Positions 1 through 5,658 of a stretch of DNA of 5,703 nt are shown one piece after another. This DNA comes from a bacterium (GTDB taxonomy: Bacteria; Chloroflexota; Dormibacteria; UBA8260; Bog-877): positions 1 through 5,703 of the forward strand of contig JAJYWM010000289.1 of assembly GCA_021791455.1 (NCBI GenBank), given 5' to 3'. The notes under the pieces were generated by a model, which searched no databases, was not told the origin of the DNA, and saw only the letters and a program-made list of their open reading frames with translations. The first letter of the stretch is position 1. The number at the start of each line of letters is the position of its first letter. The position numbers were made by a program, and so were the translations under genes.

Positions 1-23
1 ACGGAGGCTCTGCCTGAATGCGC

Positions 24-40
24 GTGAGCCAGTGGCTCAC
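24..40. repeat. Perfect 17-bp palindrome (8-1-8)
   Basis: GTGAGCCA and its exact reverse complement TGGCTCAC flank a single G. As DNA it looks like a binding site for a dimeric protein. As RNA it would fold as a 7-bp stem with an AGT loop. It starts one base before the last base of a TGA at 25-27, which may end an upstream gene, so it could also be a transcription terminator lacking a U-tract. Part of the left half recurs at 131-137 (GTGAGCC) as a half site. The function is unknown. Confidence 0.5.
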
Positions 41-315
41 ATGGGGCCAACGCGCCACCGTGGCGGGGCGGTCAGGCCCAGGTTCGGAAGGAGGCTTCAA
101 GATTCCCGCCATGCCAGCACTCGGCGGCGCGTGAGCCTCGTCGAGCTAGGCTATCGCCGGGACGGCCCTATGCTCGGGTTCCCGAACACATGCGCGTGGT
201 TTTCGCTTGACCACGTATCGGAACTGACCTAGATCTGATGCGCTGGATCATGTTGCCGAACCTGTGCTTGGCGAATGGTCCGGGGCGATGCGTGGTGGCC
301 GCGCCCAGGATCCGG

Positions 316-333
316 GCCTGTGTGGGCACAGGC
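316..333 (-). terminator. Probable hairpin terminator after the HARE-HTH gene
   Basis: GCCTGTG (316-322) and CACAGGC (327-333) are perfect complements around a four-base loop, giving a GC-rich 7-bp stem. It lies 43 bases past the stop codon of the minus-strand gene that ends at 377, where a terminator would be expected. There is no T-tract on the exit side in either direction, so it would be a hairpin-only terminator of the kind often proposed in high-GC bacteria. The alternative is a protein-binding palindrome. Confidence 0.45.
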
Positions 334-376
334 TGGAGTACAGGGGCTCGGGTTCCGCAATGATGCGAATAGCACG

Positions 377-781
377 TCAGGCAACTACCCTCCAATAGCC
401 CCTCCGACCGGGGACGTGCTGAAACCGGCTTGAGGAGCGTGACAGGGTGCGGAACAGGGTTGAGTAAGCGCTCTCGGAGCGCAGAAGCTTGCCCTCTTCT
501 TGTAGCAGGGGCACCATTTCGACTACGCGCATAGGCTTGCCTGAGCGACGCAAGCACGCCTCGGCGGCATCGGCGATGGAACCTACCGAGGCGGGATCTC
601 CCTGGCCCTCCACCCGCTGGAGGTGGTGGAGGTTGATCTCCGCAGTCCGAATCCTGGCGGCCAAGCCCCTCAGTTCCACGCGGTGAGCAGCGAGCGTCAT
701 TTCCAGCCGCTGCTGGCTCTGGCGGAGCTCAGCGAGCTGGCGTTCGAGCTGCTCGGTCTCATCTGCGCGCAAGAGTGGCAT
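377..781 (-). CDS. Coiled-coil plus HARE-HTH-like winged-helix protein
   Basis: A 134-residue protein. Residues about 6-58 form a heptad-rich, Glu/Gln/Leu/Arg-rich helix expected to be a coiled coil that dimerises the protein or binds a partner. Residues about 66-134 resemble a HARE-HTH winged helix: an Ala-rich first helix, the turn SGKPMRV, a second helix ending in EEGKLL, a helix with SAYSTLFRTL, and a C-terminal wing FQHVPGRRGYWRV. HARE-HTH domains occur in RNA polymerase delta subunits, ASXL proteins and restriction or modification proteins, usually as DNA-contacting or adaptor modules. The start is fixed by an in-frame stop at 794-796. No Shine-Dalgarno is seen before the ATG, but TAAACT (791-796, minus strand) sits 9 bases upstream, which fits a nearly leaderless mRNA. 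The gene diverges from the AAA+ gene, so it could be its regulator or a subunit of the same machine. The fold is a pattern-based call and the role is inferred. Confidence 0.7.
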   Translation of the reverse strand: MPLLRADETEQLERQLAELRQSQQRLEMTLAAHRVELRGLAARIRTAEINLHHLQRVEGQGDPASVGSIADAAEACLRRSGKPMRVVEMVPLLQEEGKLLRSESAYSTLFRTLSRSSSRFQHVPGRRGYWRVVA

Positions 782-790
782 ACGCGCGCC

Positions 791-796
791 AGTTTA
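791..796 (-). promoter_or_regulatory. Candidate -10 box of the minus-strand gene
   Basis: On the minus strand this reads TAAACT, matching the conserved TAnnnT of a -10 box, 9 bases before the ATG at 781. Transcription would then start at or within a couple of bases of the start codon, consistent with the absence of a ribosome binding site. No good -35 box is visible. A CCAC-GAAA-GTGG inverted repeat (813-824) lies just upstream and could be an operator in the shared intergenic region. Confidence 0.3.
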
Positions 797-845
797 GGCC
801 ACTCGCCCCGGACCACGAAAGTGGCACGTCCTAGTGGTGATGTGT

Positions 846-851
846 CATACT
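846..851 (+). promoter_or_regulatory. Candidate -10 box for the AAA+ gene
   Basis: CATACT matches four of six bases of the TATAAT consensus and lies 31 bases before the ATG at 883. No convincing -35 hexamer occurs at 16-18 bases upstream, so this would be a weak or activator-dependent promoter. If used, the transcript would start near 858, inside the loop of the inverted repeat at 850-874. The hairpin could then form only on RNAs starting further upstream. Confidence 0.25.
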
Positions 852-875
852 CCTAAGGATAGCTCGATTAGGAGG
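850..875 (+). promoter_or_regulatory. Shine-Dalgarno AGGAGG inside an inverted repeat
   Basis: A textbook AGGAGG (870-875) lies seven bases before the ATG at 883 and decides that start. It overlaps the right arm of a perfect 7-bp inverted repeat, CTCCTAA (850-856) and TTAGGAG (868-874), with an 11-base loop. In an mRNA carrying both arms the ribosome binding site would be paired. In DNA the same repeat could be an operator. The base matches are seen directly; control of translation is inferred. Confidence 0.55.
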
Positions 876-882
876 CAGGTGG

Positions 883-2589
883 ATGGCACAGTGGGTGGTG
901 GAGGATTCCGGAGTTCAAGGCCCGCTGTCCGCGGTCTTGACCGATGATGTCTTTCTTCCTGGAGAGACCCACGTCATCACCGCTCACTGGGACGAGGAGG
1001 TCGCGGTTCTGGCGGCACTCCCTGGAGCCGACGGTCTGGTCGTGGTCCTTCCCAGGGCAGTTCATCACTCAGACGCCAGGCCGGCAATCGGCGTCCTGGC
1101 GGTGGCTGACGCCGTAGGTTCGGATGACTTCGGCCAGGTCCAGCGAGCCCGGCTGTTCGGGCTGAAACGGATCGAGGTCAGGTGCCTGTCCCGTCGCGGT
1201 GTCCTGCTGGTGGTCGAGATCAGCGAGATCGATGAGGGAGAGGCCACGGAGGCTGACCTGGGCCGTCTGCTGCGCCTGGCCCGTCGCGCTGCCAGGAGTG
1301 AGAGTCTCGGGAGCCGCTCCGGACTATCCCCAGAACTGGGAGAGAAGTCTCCGAGTCAGCTGGCGGACGCGCTTGCCGTGGAGCTCGGAGCGAGCGATGA
1401 GGCGCGACTGACGCTGCTGGGGGCGACAAAGTGGGTGGATCGGCTGCCAATCTTGGAGCAGCTCGCGAAACCGCGTCGGACACGGTTGCGCTCCCCGCGA
1501 GCCCGTCGGCCACGGAGCAGTGAAGCAGCGGACGAGCAGTTGCCGCCTGAGATCAGGAGGGCGGTCGAGAACTGTCTCGACGAGCCCGGAGGCGCGACCG
1601 AGGCGCCGGGCCGGGTGGCAGCTCGGGTGCTGCGGGAGCTGGTCTGGGAAGCGCCGCCAGCCCAGCCGGTGGACCTGGCCCGGGCTCGCCAGTTGCTGAA
1701 CGACAGCCACGCGGGCCTTGCGGAGGCCAAACGAGCCATCCTGGACCATCTGGTTGTTCTGGAGTGGCAGCGTCAGCGCGGCATACCACCGTCCGCTGGA
1801 CATGCACTGTGCCTGGTGGGACCGCCCGGGACTGGCAAGACCACGCTGGCCGCCAAGGTGGCAGAGGCGATGGGGCGGCGGCTCGAGCGGATTCCCCTTG
1901 GAGGCGTCGACGATGTCTCCCTCGTCGGGTCGGATCGCGCGTACCGGCACTCGCAGCCGGGAGAGATCGTGAGGCGGCTGCGAGCGGCCCAGGTCCACCC
2001 ATCTCAGGTCGTGTGGCTGCTGGACGAGATCGACAAGGCCTCCCGCTGGAGCGACCACACGGCGATCCCGGTGCTGCTGGCACTGCTGGACCCATCCCAG
2101 AACTCCGCGTGGCAGGACCGCTTCCTCGATGGAGTGTGCCTGGACCTGTCCGGATCCATGTTCATGGCCACCGCCAACGAGCTGGACGGGATTCCCAGCT
2201 CCCTGCGCGACCGGCTCCGGTGCGTGGAGGTTCCTGGATACTCATCCGCCGAACAGATCCAAATCGGAGTCGAGAAGCTGCTGCCCAAGCTGCTGAGCCA
2301 GTTGGGCGCTGACGGCGTGGTCGAGGTGGCGGAGTCCGCGCTGGGCTCCCTGGTCCTAGATCACCCACGGACTGTCGGTTGTCGACAGCTCGAGCAGCGC
2401 TTGCAGGTGGTGCTGGCCCGGGCGCTGGAACTCCACATGGATGGCGGCGGCCAAGTGACCGTGGATGCGCCAATCGCCAGGGCGTGGGTGCCTCCAGAGC
2501 GGTCGTCCGGGATCGGGTTCCAGTGGCAGGCGCGGCTGGACTCCGTGGCTGTGGCGCCTGGCGCGCTGTCCGTGGGCGTGGGCGACTGA
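883..2589 (+). CDS. Lon-like AAA+ ATPase lacking the protease domain
   Basis: A 568-residue protein that follows the architecture of Lon up to the end of its ATPase module. Residues about 12-118 resemble the Lon N-terminal (LAN) substrate-binding domain: VLTDDVFLPGETHVI, then VLPRAVHH, then an RIEVRCL strand. Residues about 155-300 are the helical linker, with SQLADALAVELG and DRLPILEQL as in Lon. The AAA+ core has Walker A GPPGTGKT (313-320), the Lon-type IPLGGVDDVSLVGS and PGEIVRRLR stretches, Walker B VVWLLDEIDK (376-385), sensor 1 MATAN (N432), an arginine finger (R444 in LRDRLRCVEVPGY) and sensor 2 (R501 in VGCRQLEQ). The chain stops about 35 residues after the lid, so the Ser-Lys protease domain of Lon (about 190 residues) is absent. 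No other frame downstream supplies it. The protein should therefore hydrolyse ATP and remodel or load a partner rather than degrade it. It starts at an ATG with a strong Shine-Dalgarno and heads the rightward gene set with the recombinase-like and transposase genes. Confidence 0.9.
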   Translation: MAQWVVEDSGVQGPLSAVLTDDVFLPGETHVITAHWDEEVAVLAALPGADGLVVVLPRAVHHSDARPAIGVLAVADAVGSDDFGQVQRARLFGLKRIEVRCLSRRGVLLVVEISEIDEGEATEADLGRLLRLARRAARSESLGSRSGLSPELGEKSPSQLADALAVELGASDEARLTLLGATKWVDRLPILEQLAKPRRTRLRSPRARRPRSSEAADEQLPPEIRRAVENCLDEPGGATEAPGRVAARVLRELVWEAPPAQPVDLARARQLLNDSHAGLAEAKRAILDHLVVLEWQRQRGIPPSAGHALCLVGPPGTGKTTLAAKVAEAMGRRLERIPLGGVDDVSLVGSDRAYRHSQPGEIVRRLRAAQVHPSQVVWLLDEIDKASRWSDHTAIPVLLALLDPSQNSAWQDRFLDGVCLDLSGSMFMATANELDGIPSSLRDRLRCVEVPGYSSAEQIQIGVEKLLPKLLSQLGADGVVEVAESALGSLVLDHPRTVGCRQLEQRLQVVLARALELHMDGGGQVTVDAPIARAWVPPERSSGIGFQWQARLDSVAVAPGALSVGVGD

Positions 2590-2693
2590 CGTGAGCGTTG
2601 AGATGCCCTGGGTCGGACTCCACTGCCAGGAGAGAGTTGACGAAATCGTTACATCGGGAGCTGGTTACTCGCGCGCACGTAATGCGGGGTCCG

Positions 2694-2726
2694 GAAGTCG
2701 ATTTGAGCCCTGGCGAAGTCATTTGA
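2694..2726 (+). repeat. Tandem direct repeats phased by two helical turns
   Basis: GAAGTCGATTTGA (2694-2706) recurs as GAAGTCATTTGA (2715-2726), identical apart from one deleted G. The starts are 21 bp apart, about two turns of B-DNA, so a protein bound to both would contact the same face. The second copy overlaps the candidate -35 box TTGACG (2723-2728). This is typical of activator or repressor sites, or of transposase-accessory binding sites. The repeat is seen directly; its role is inferred. Confidence 0.55.
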
Positions 2727-2751
2727 CGGGAGTCGCCGACTCTGTCACGAT
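2723..2751 (+). promoter_or_regulatory. Candidate promoter with embedded palindromic operator
   Basis: TTGACG (2723-2728) matches five of six bases of the -35 consensus and is followed after exactly 17 bases by CACGAT (2746-2751), which matches the -10 consensus at three positions. The spacer contains a perfect 13-bp palindrome, GAGTCG-C-CGACTC (2730-2742), positioned so that a bound dimer would block RNA polymerase. Transcription would begin near 2758-2760, directly before the ATG at 2761, implying a leaderless or nearly leaderless transcript for the small ORF and the genes after it. Confidence 0.45.
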
Positions 2752-2760
2752 CGTTGTGCC

Positions 2761-2895
2761 ATGTCGAGTACCACGATCACTTCAGGCGCCCCGAGACTGC
2801 TCGGGGAAGGCGAGCTTCTGCTCCAGCCTGGATTCGTGGCCAACCTCGGCTGCGGTGGGACCATCCGCCAGACAGGAGGCGGTTGCCGGGCGTAA
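2761..2895 (+). CDS. Possible small ORF or displaced N-terminus, 44 codons
   Basis: ATG at 2761 opens a 44-codon frame ending in TAA at 2893-2895. Its third-position GC (about 73% by hand count) is higher than that of the recombinase-like frame over the same bases (about 64%), and its composition looks protein-like (SGAPRLLGEGELLLQPGFVA, then GCGGTIRQTGG). It is not a recognised family. It begins just after a candidate promoter, and its stop lies 10 bases beyond the likely TTG start of the next gene, which would allow translational coupling. The alternatives are a leader peptide, or the true N-terminus of the recombinase-like protein displaced by a frameshift near 2885-2895. Confidence 0.35.
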   Translation: MSSTTITSGAPRLLGEGELLLQPGFVANLGCGGTIRQTGGGCRA

Positions 2896-3932
2896 CCGCA
2901 GGACTCCTCGCGGAGTCGGTGGCAGAGCTCATGGCTCTGCCTGAGGGAAACAAGTACCGCGAGGTGGCGGAGCGGTCGTACCGACCGCGGATCGCTCCTA
3001 TCGATGACCAGTGGGAGCGAGCCGTGCCACTGCTGGTAGAGATCCTGGCAGCTGACCCGAAGAGGTTTTCGCATAGTTCGCGACTCCTCGACGGGCGTCG
3101 GGCCGCCCTGGCCCGCCACATCTACTGGCTGGCTGGCGAGCACCCCCGCCAGCTCAATCCCGACTTCGCCCTTGACGAGGCGACGCTGGTGCGCTCCGCG
3201 CTGAACTCCGAGGGCCACACCACCGAGCGCTCCCAGACCAGCTACCGGAGCCAGGTTCGCTCTTTCCGGGCGGGCTTCCCCGAGCTGTTCCCAGTCCGTA
3301 CGCGCAAGCGCTCAGGTGGGTCTATCGCACCTCTGTCGGATGAGGACTTCGAGATCGCCTGGCAGGGAGCGTTCACTTTCCGCAGCGAGGCGACCTGTCG
3401 ATCCGTCCAAGCGATGCTTCTGCTGGCCCGTGGGGCTGGCGTGGACGGCGTGGAGGCTCGCTACCTTGCCGGTACCGATGTGGAGCGCAAGCCAGGGGCC
3501 GGCCTCTGGGTGCGGATCGACGCTGGGCGGCGCACGCGGGAAGTCCCGGTGCTGGCCAGGTTCCAGGCGGACCTGGAGTGCCTGGCGAAGTTGGCCGGGA
3601 GCGGTCCCGTGATCGGTGGCGGCTCGGTGCCGGCCCCGTTTGGGCGGCCCAACGAGCTGAGCGACATGCTCAAGCGCCGCCTCCGACCCATGCATCCCGA
3701 CTTCGAGATCTCGTGTGTGCGGCTGCGCAAGGCATGGGTGCTGGAACAGCTCAGCCACTGGCCGGAGCTGCATATCTTCCTACGGGCAACCGGCCTCAAG
3801 TCGATGCACGGCCTGGAGGATCTGGTGGCTCGCTGCCCGGTGGTGCCGGAGGATGCGGCTCAGGAGGCTGAGACCCTCGGCGGCATTCACCCAGCGCCGG
3901 AGTTTGCCTACGACCGCGGAGCCGTGGGCTGA
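2883..3932 (+). CDS. Tyrosine-recombinase-fold protein, catalytically dead
   Basis: About 349 residues from a TTG start at 2883. That start is preceded by a perfect AGGAGG (2874-2879), though only three bases away. The frame is open back to a TTG at 2754 and ATG 2931 is another option; residues before position 4 look like out-of-frame text. Residues about 113-137 (TSYRSQVRSFRAGFPELFP) resemble a core-binding domain. The rest follows a tyrosine-recombinase catalytic domain: LLLARGAGVDGVEARYL (179-195), a beta hairpin RIDAGRRTREVPV (211-223), VRLRKAWVLEQL (279-290) and TGLKSMHGLEDLV (303-315). Against the canonical residues, Arg I is Asp188, Lys is Arg217, the His of HxxR is Val279, Arg II is kept (Arg282), the His of LGH is Leu305 and the nucleophilic Tyr is Leu314. 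It should bind DNA or form a scaffold but not cut. Its stop overlaps the transposase ATG by one base (TGATG), so the two are probably made together. Confidence 0.7.
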   Translation: MPGVTAGLLAESVAELMALPEGNKYREVAERSYRPRIAPIDDQWERAVPLLVEILAADPKRFSHSSRLLDGRRAALARHIYWLAGEHPRQLNPDFALDEATLVRSALNSEGHTTERSQTSYRSQVRSFRAGFPELFPVRTRKRSGGSIAPLSDEDFEIAWQGAFTFRSEATCRSVQAMLLLARGAGVDGVEARYLAGTDVERKPGAGLWVRIDAGRRTREVPVLARFQADLECLAKLAGSGPVIGGGSVPAPFGRPNELSDMLKRRLRPMHPDFEISCVRLRKAWVLEQLSHWPELHIFLRATGLKSMHGLEDLVARCPVVPEDAAQEAETLGGIHPAPEFAYDRGAVG

Positions 3933-5629
3933 TGGACCCCAAGCTTCTGTACGAGGTAAGTGAGCGCCTGGGAGCCAGGACCTTCGCCTTCCTCCGAGAG
4001 CTGGATCGGGCGATCAAGCCAGAGCGGGGCGTGGCCTTGTTGCCGAGTCGAGTCTTGGTGATCGGTGGCATTTGCCTCGGGGATGAGCCAGGTCCGAAGA
4101 CGATCACCCACCTGGCTAAGATGATGGCTCGCGCCAACCAGGGCCAGCTCCACATGCTCTACGGGACCTCGGCGGGTCCGGCCCACGATCCTGGCCCTGA
4201 ATTGAAGCCACCCAGCGAGGCGCAGCTGTACCGGCTCTTCGACGCCATGGCGACGGTCCTGGGCAAGCAGCACCGGCCGCGGGAGCTCGAGGGTTTGACG
4301 GGCAAGAGGCTGGAGGCTTCCAAGCGCCTCTGGGAGCGGCGGGTGAGGCGGGCGCGAGAGCTTCTGCGCACCGACAACGACCTGGACACTCAGATCGCGC
4401 TGTCGATCCACCTCCTGGAGGACACGGCGCCGCCGCAGCCCGAGGGGGTGGCGCACACGACGGACACGACCGAGATAGAGGCGGACTGCCGCCCGATCTC
4501 CCAGGCGAGGCTGAAGCGCGGGGAGCGTGCGGCCGACGGCGACGCCAGACATCGCGTCCACAAGAGGGGCGATCGGGACCAGGACGCGCCGGGAGAGCGG
4601 GAGCGGAGGAAGAAGCGGAAGGAAGACGGAGCCAAGCCAAGTACGGATCACTACTTCGGCTTCGGCGACGACGTCATCGGCGGGACTGCCGACAACGCCA
4701 GCTACGTCTACGCCCATGCCCTGTTCGGGGCCAATGCATACGACGTCCCGGTGTCGGTGAGGCTGGTGGAGCAGCTCCTGGCCCGCGGCCACGGGGTTAC
4801 GGAGCTCATCGGCGACCGAGGGTTCAGCCAGGACACCAAGTGGATGGCCGGGCTGCGGGACCTCGGCGTGATGGGGGTCTTCGACCTGAAGTCGACTCAG
4901 ATGCACACCTTCCCGACCTGGAGGGGCTGCCTCATGCTCCCGAGCGGGGTGTACCTGCCGATGCTTCCCGAGCGGCTGTGGCTGATCGAGCGACCGGGTC
5001 CGCAGGCTCCGCCGGAAAAGAAGGCGGCCTACCGCAAGGCGATCGAGGAGCGGTCCATCTACGCCCTGGTGGCGCACGGCAAGCCGACACCGGGCCAGGT
5101 GCGGCTCAGCTCGCCGGTGCTGCGGCGCAAGAGTCAGCACGCCCTGGGCTGTCCCAAGGTGCCGGTCTCGATGCGCCGCCGGGACCCCAGTCTACCGGTC
5201 TGCGATGGCAACCACGGCGACGACGAGGCGTGCTGCATCAAGACCGCCACCCTGAGGGCCGAGGAGATCCCGAGCATCTTCCAGTTCCCCTTCTGGGGCA
5301 GCCCCGAGTGGGAGGAGAAGTACGCCAAGCGCACCAACGTGGAGCGGGGCTTCTCAAGTCTCAAGAACCCGGACGTGATCGGTCTTACCAAGGGCCAGTT
5401 CCACTACCGGCACATCCCCAACGTGGCCCTGCTGGTCACGTTCATGTGGGGCGCCCACAACCTCCACCTCTGGATGAAGCGGGAGGAGGACGCCGCCAGG
5501 GCGGCAGCGGCCATATTGCGCAAGCACCGGCTCCTGCCGCGGCGGAGCTCCCAGGTGGCCGTGGTGCTGGACCCGGGCTCCACCCTCCTTGAGGAGCCGG
5601 CGCCGGCCGAGGACTCCCCGGCGCCGTAG
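3932..5629 (+). CDS. IS4-superfamily DDE transposase
   Basis: A 565-residue protein that should carry out strand cleavage and transfer as an RNase H-fold DDE transposase. The first Asp is D178 in TTDTTEIEA, the second is D295 in ELIGDRGFSQD, and the Glu is E471 within a perfect Y-(2)-R-(3)-E-(6)-K signature (Y464, R467, E471, K478), the hallmark of the IS4 superfamily. The triad is intact, so the enzyme may be active. Residues about 194-237 form a very basic, probably disordered linker with an RRKKRK run. Between D295 and E471 lies a long insertion with a Cys/His cluster (C407, C424, H428, C434, C435) that may bind zinc. The tail after about 517 is Ala/Arg- then Pro/Glu-rich. The ATG overlaps the stop of the recombinase-like gene, with only a weak GGAG at 3918-3921, so translation is likely coupled. 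This argues that it is a fixed partner of the upstream genes rather than a random insertion. No matching IS terminal repeats are evident at its immediate borders. Confidence 0.88.
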   Translation: MDPKLLYEVSERLGARTFAFLRELDRAIKPERGVALLPSRVLVIGGICLGDEPGPKTITHLAKMMARANQGQLHMLYGTSAGPAHDPGPELKPPSEAQLYRLFDAMATVLGKQHRPRELEGLTGKRLEASKRLWERRVRRARELLRTDNDLDTQIALSIHLLEDTAPPQPEGVAHTTDTTEIEADCRPISQARLKRGERAADGDARHRVHKRGDRDQDAPGERERRKKRKEDGAKPSTDHYFGFGDDVIGGTADNASYVYAHALFGANAYDVPVSVRLVEQLLARGHGVTELIGDRGFSQDTKWMAGLRDLGVMGVFDLKSTQMHTFPTWRGCLMLPSGVYLPMLPERLWLIERPGPQAPPEKKAAYRKAIEERSIYALVAHGKPTPGQVRLSSPVLRRKSQHALGCPKVPVSMRRRDPSLPVCDGNHGDDEACCIKTATLRAEEIPSIFQFPFWGSPEWEEKYAKRTNVERGFSSLKNPDVIGLTKGQFHYRHIPNVALLVTFMWGAHNLHLWMKREEDAARAAAAILRKHRLLPRRSSQVAVVLDPGSTLLEEPAPAEDSPAP

Positions 5630-5639
5630 GCGTCGCCGG
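5618..5639 (+). terminator. GC hairpin over the transposase stop codon
   Basis: CCGGCG (5618-5623) and CGCCGG (5634-5639) are perfect complements around a 10-base loop containing the stop codon TAG (5627-5629). There is no T-tract. In DNA this rich in G and C such a short stem can arise by chance, so it is only a weak terminator candidate. Confidence 0.25.
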
Positions 5640-5658
5640 CACCCTTTCCACCGACCAG

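Larger units (their letters stand above)
1..376. other. Non-coding left flank, no supportable gene
   Basis: No reading frame in this stretch gives a convincing protein. The short frames present are Arg/Pro-rich with no ribosome binding site at a sensible distance. One frame at the extreme left reads eight codons and stops with TGA at 25-27, which could be the tail of an upstream gene cut by the window edge, but eight codons cannot establish that. The stretch holds a perfect palindrome (24-40), an 11-bp direct repeat GCGCGTGAGCC (20-30 and 127-137), a small inverted repeat CGTGGT/ACCACG (195-200 and 210-215) and a strong hairpin (316-333). No tRNA, rRNA or CRISPR structure was found. Confidence 0.6.
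2590..2760. promoter_or_regulatory. Regulatory gap between ATPase and recombinase-like genes
   Basis: About 170 bases with lower GC than the flanking genes and no convincing gene. It holds two TTGACG motifs (2637-2642 and 2723-2728), the phased direct repeats at 2694-2726 and the promoter/palindrome arrangement at 2723-2751. No terminator hairpin with a T-tract follows the ATPase stop codon, so read-through from the ATPase gene is possible in addition to internal initiation. Confidence 0.5.

Noticed and set aside
111..134. Seven-codon frame after an AGGAGG-like sequence in the left flank
   Set aside because: The spacing from the purine-rich sequence to the ATG is about 16 bases and the peptide is too short to support.
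32..232. 66-codon GTG-started frame in the left flank
   Set aside because: It is rich in Arg and Pro, has no ribosome binding site or recognisable motif, and overlaps the palindrome. It is most likely chance.
371..420. 8-bp inverted repeat AGCACGTC/GACGTGCT across the stop of the minus-strand gene
   Set aside because: Most of it lies within coding sequence, the 34-base loop is long, and several such repeats are expected by chance.
822..837. TGGCAC resembling a sigma-54 -24 box
   Set aside because: The matching -12 TTGC element is absent at the required spacing (AGTGG is found instead), and there is no sigma-54 activator gene.
2591..2944. GTG-started frame beginning one base after the ATPase stop
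   Set aside because: There is no ribosome binding site, the composition is poor, and it runs through the promoter region and across the other frames. It has no resemblance to a Lon protease domain, so it is not a frameshifted C-terminus.
6..2944. 12-bp repeat GGCTCTGCCTGA at 6-17 and 2933-2944
   Set aside because: About one such match is expected by chance in a window of this size, and the flanking bases do not match.
3908..5140. 410-codon open frame on the minus strand opposite the transposase
   Set aside because: It is antisense to a gene with an intact DDE triad and YREK signature. Its composition (Arg/Leu/His/Pro-rich, low complexity) is that of a reverse-complement shadow in GC-rich DNA.
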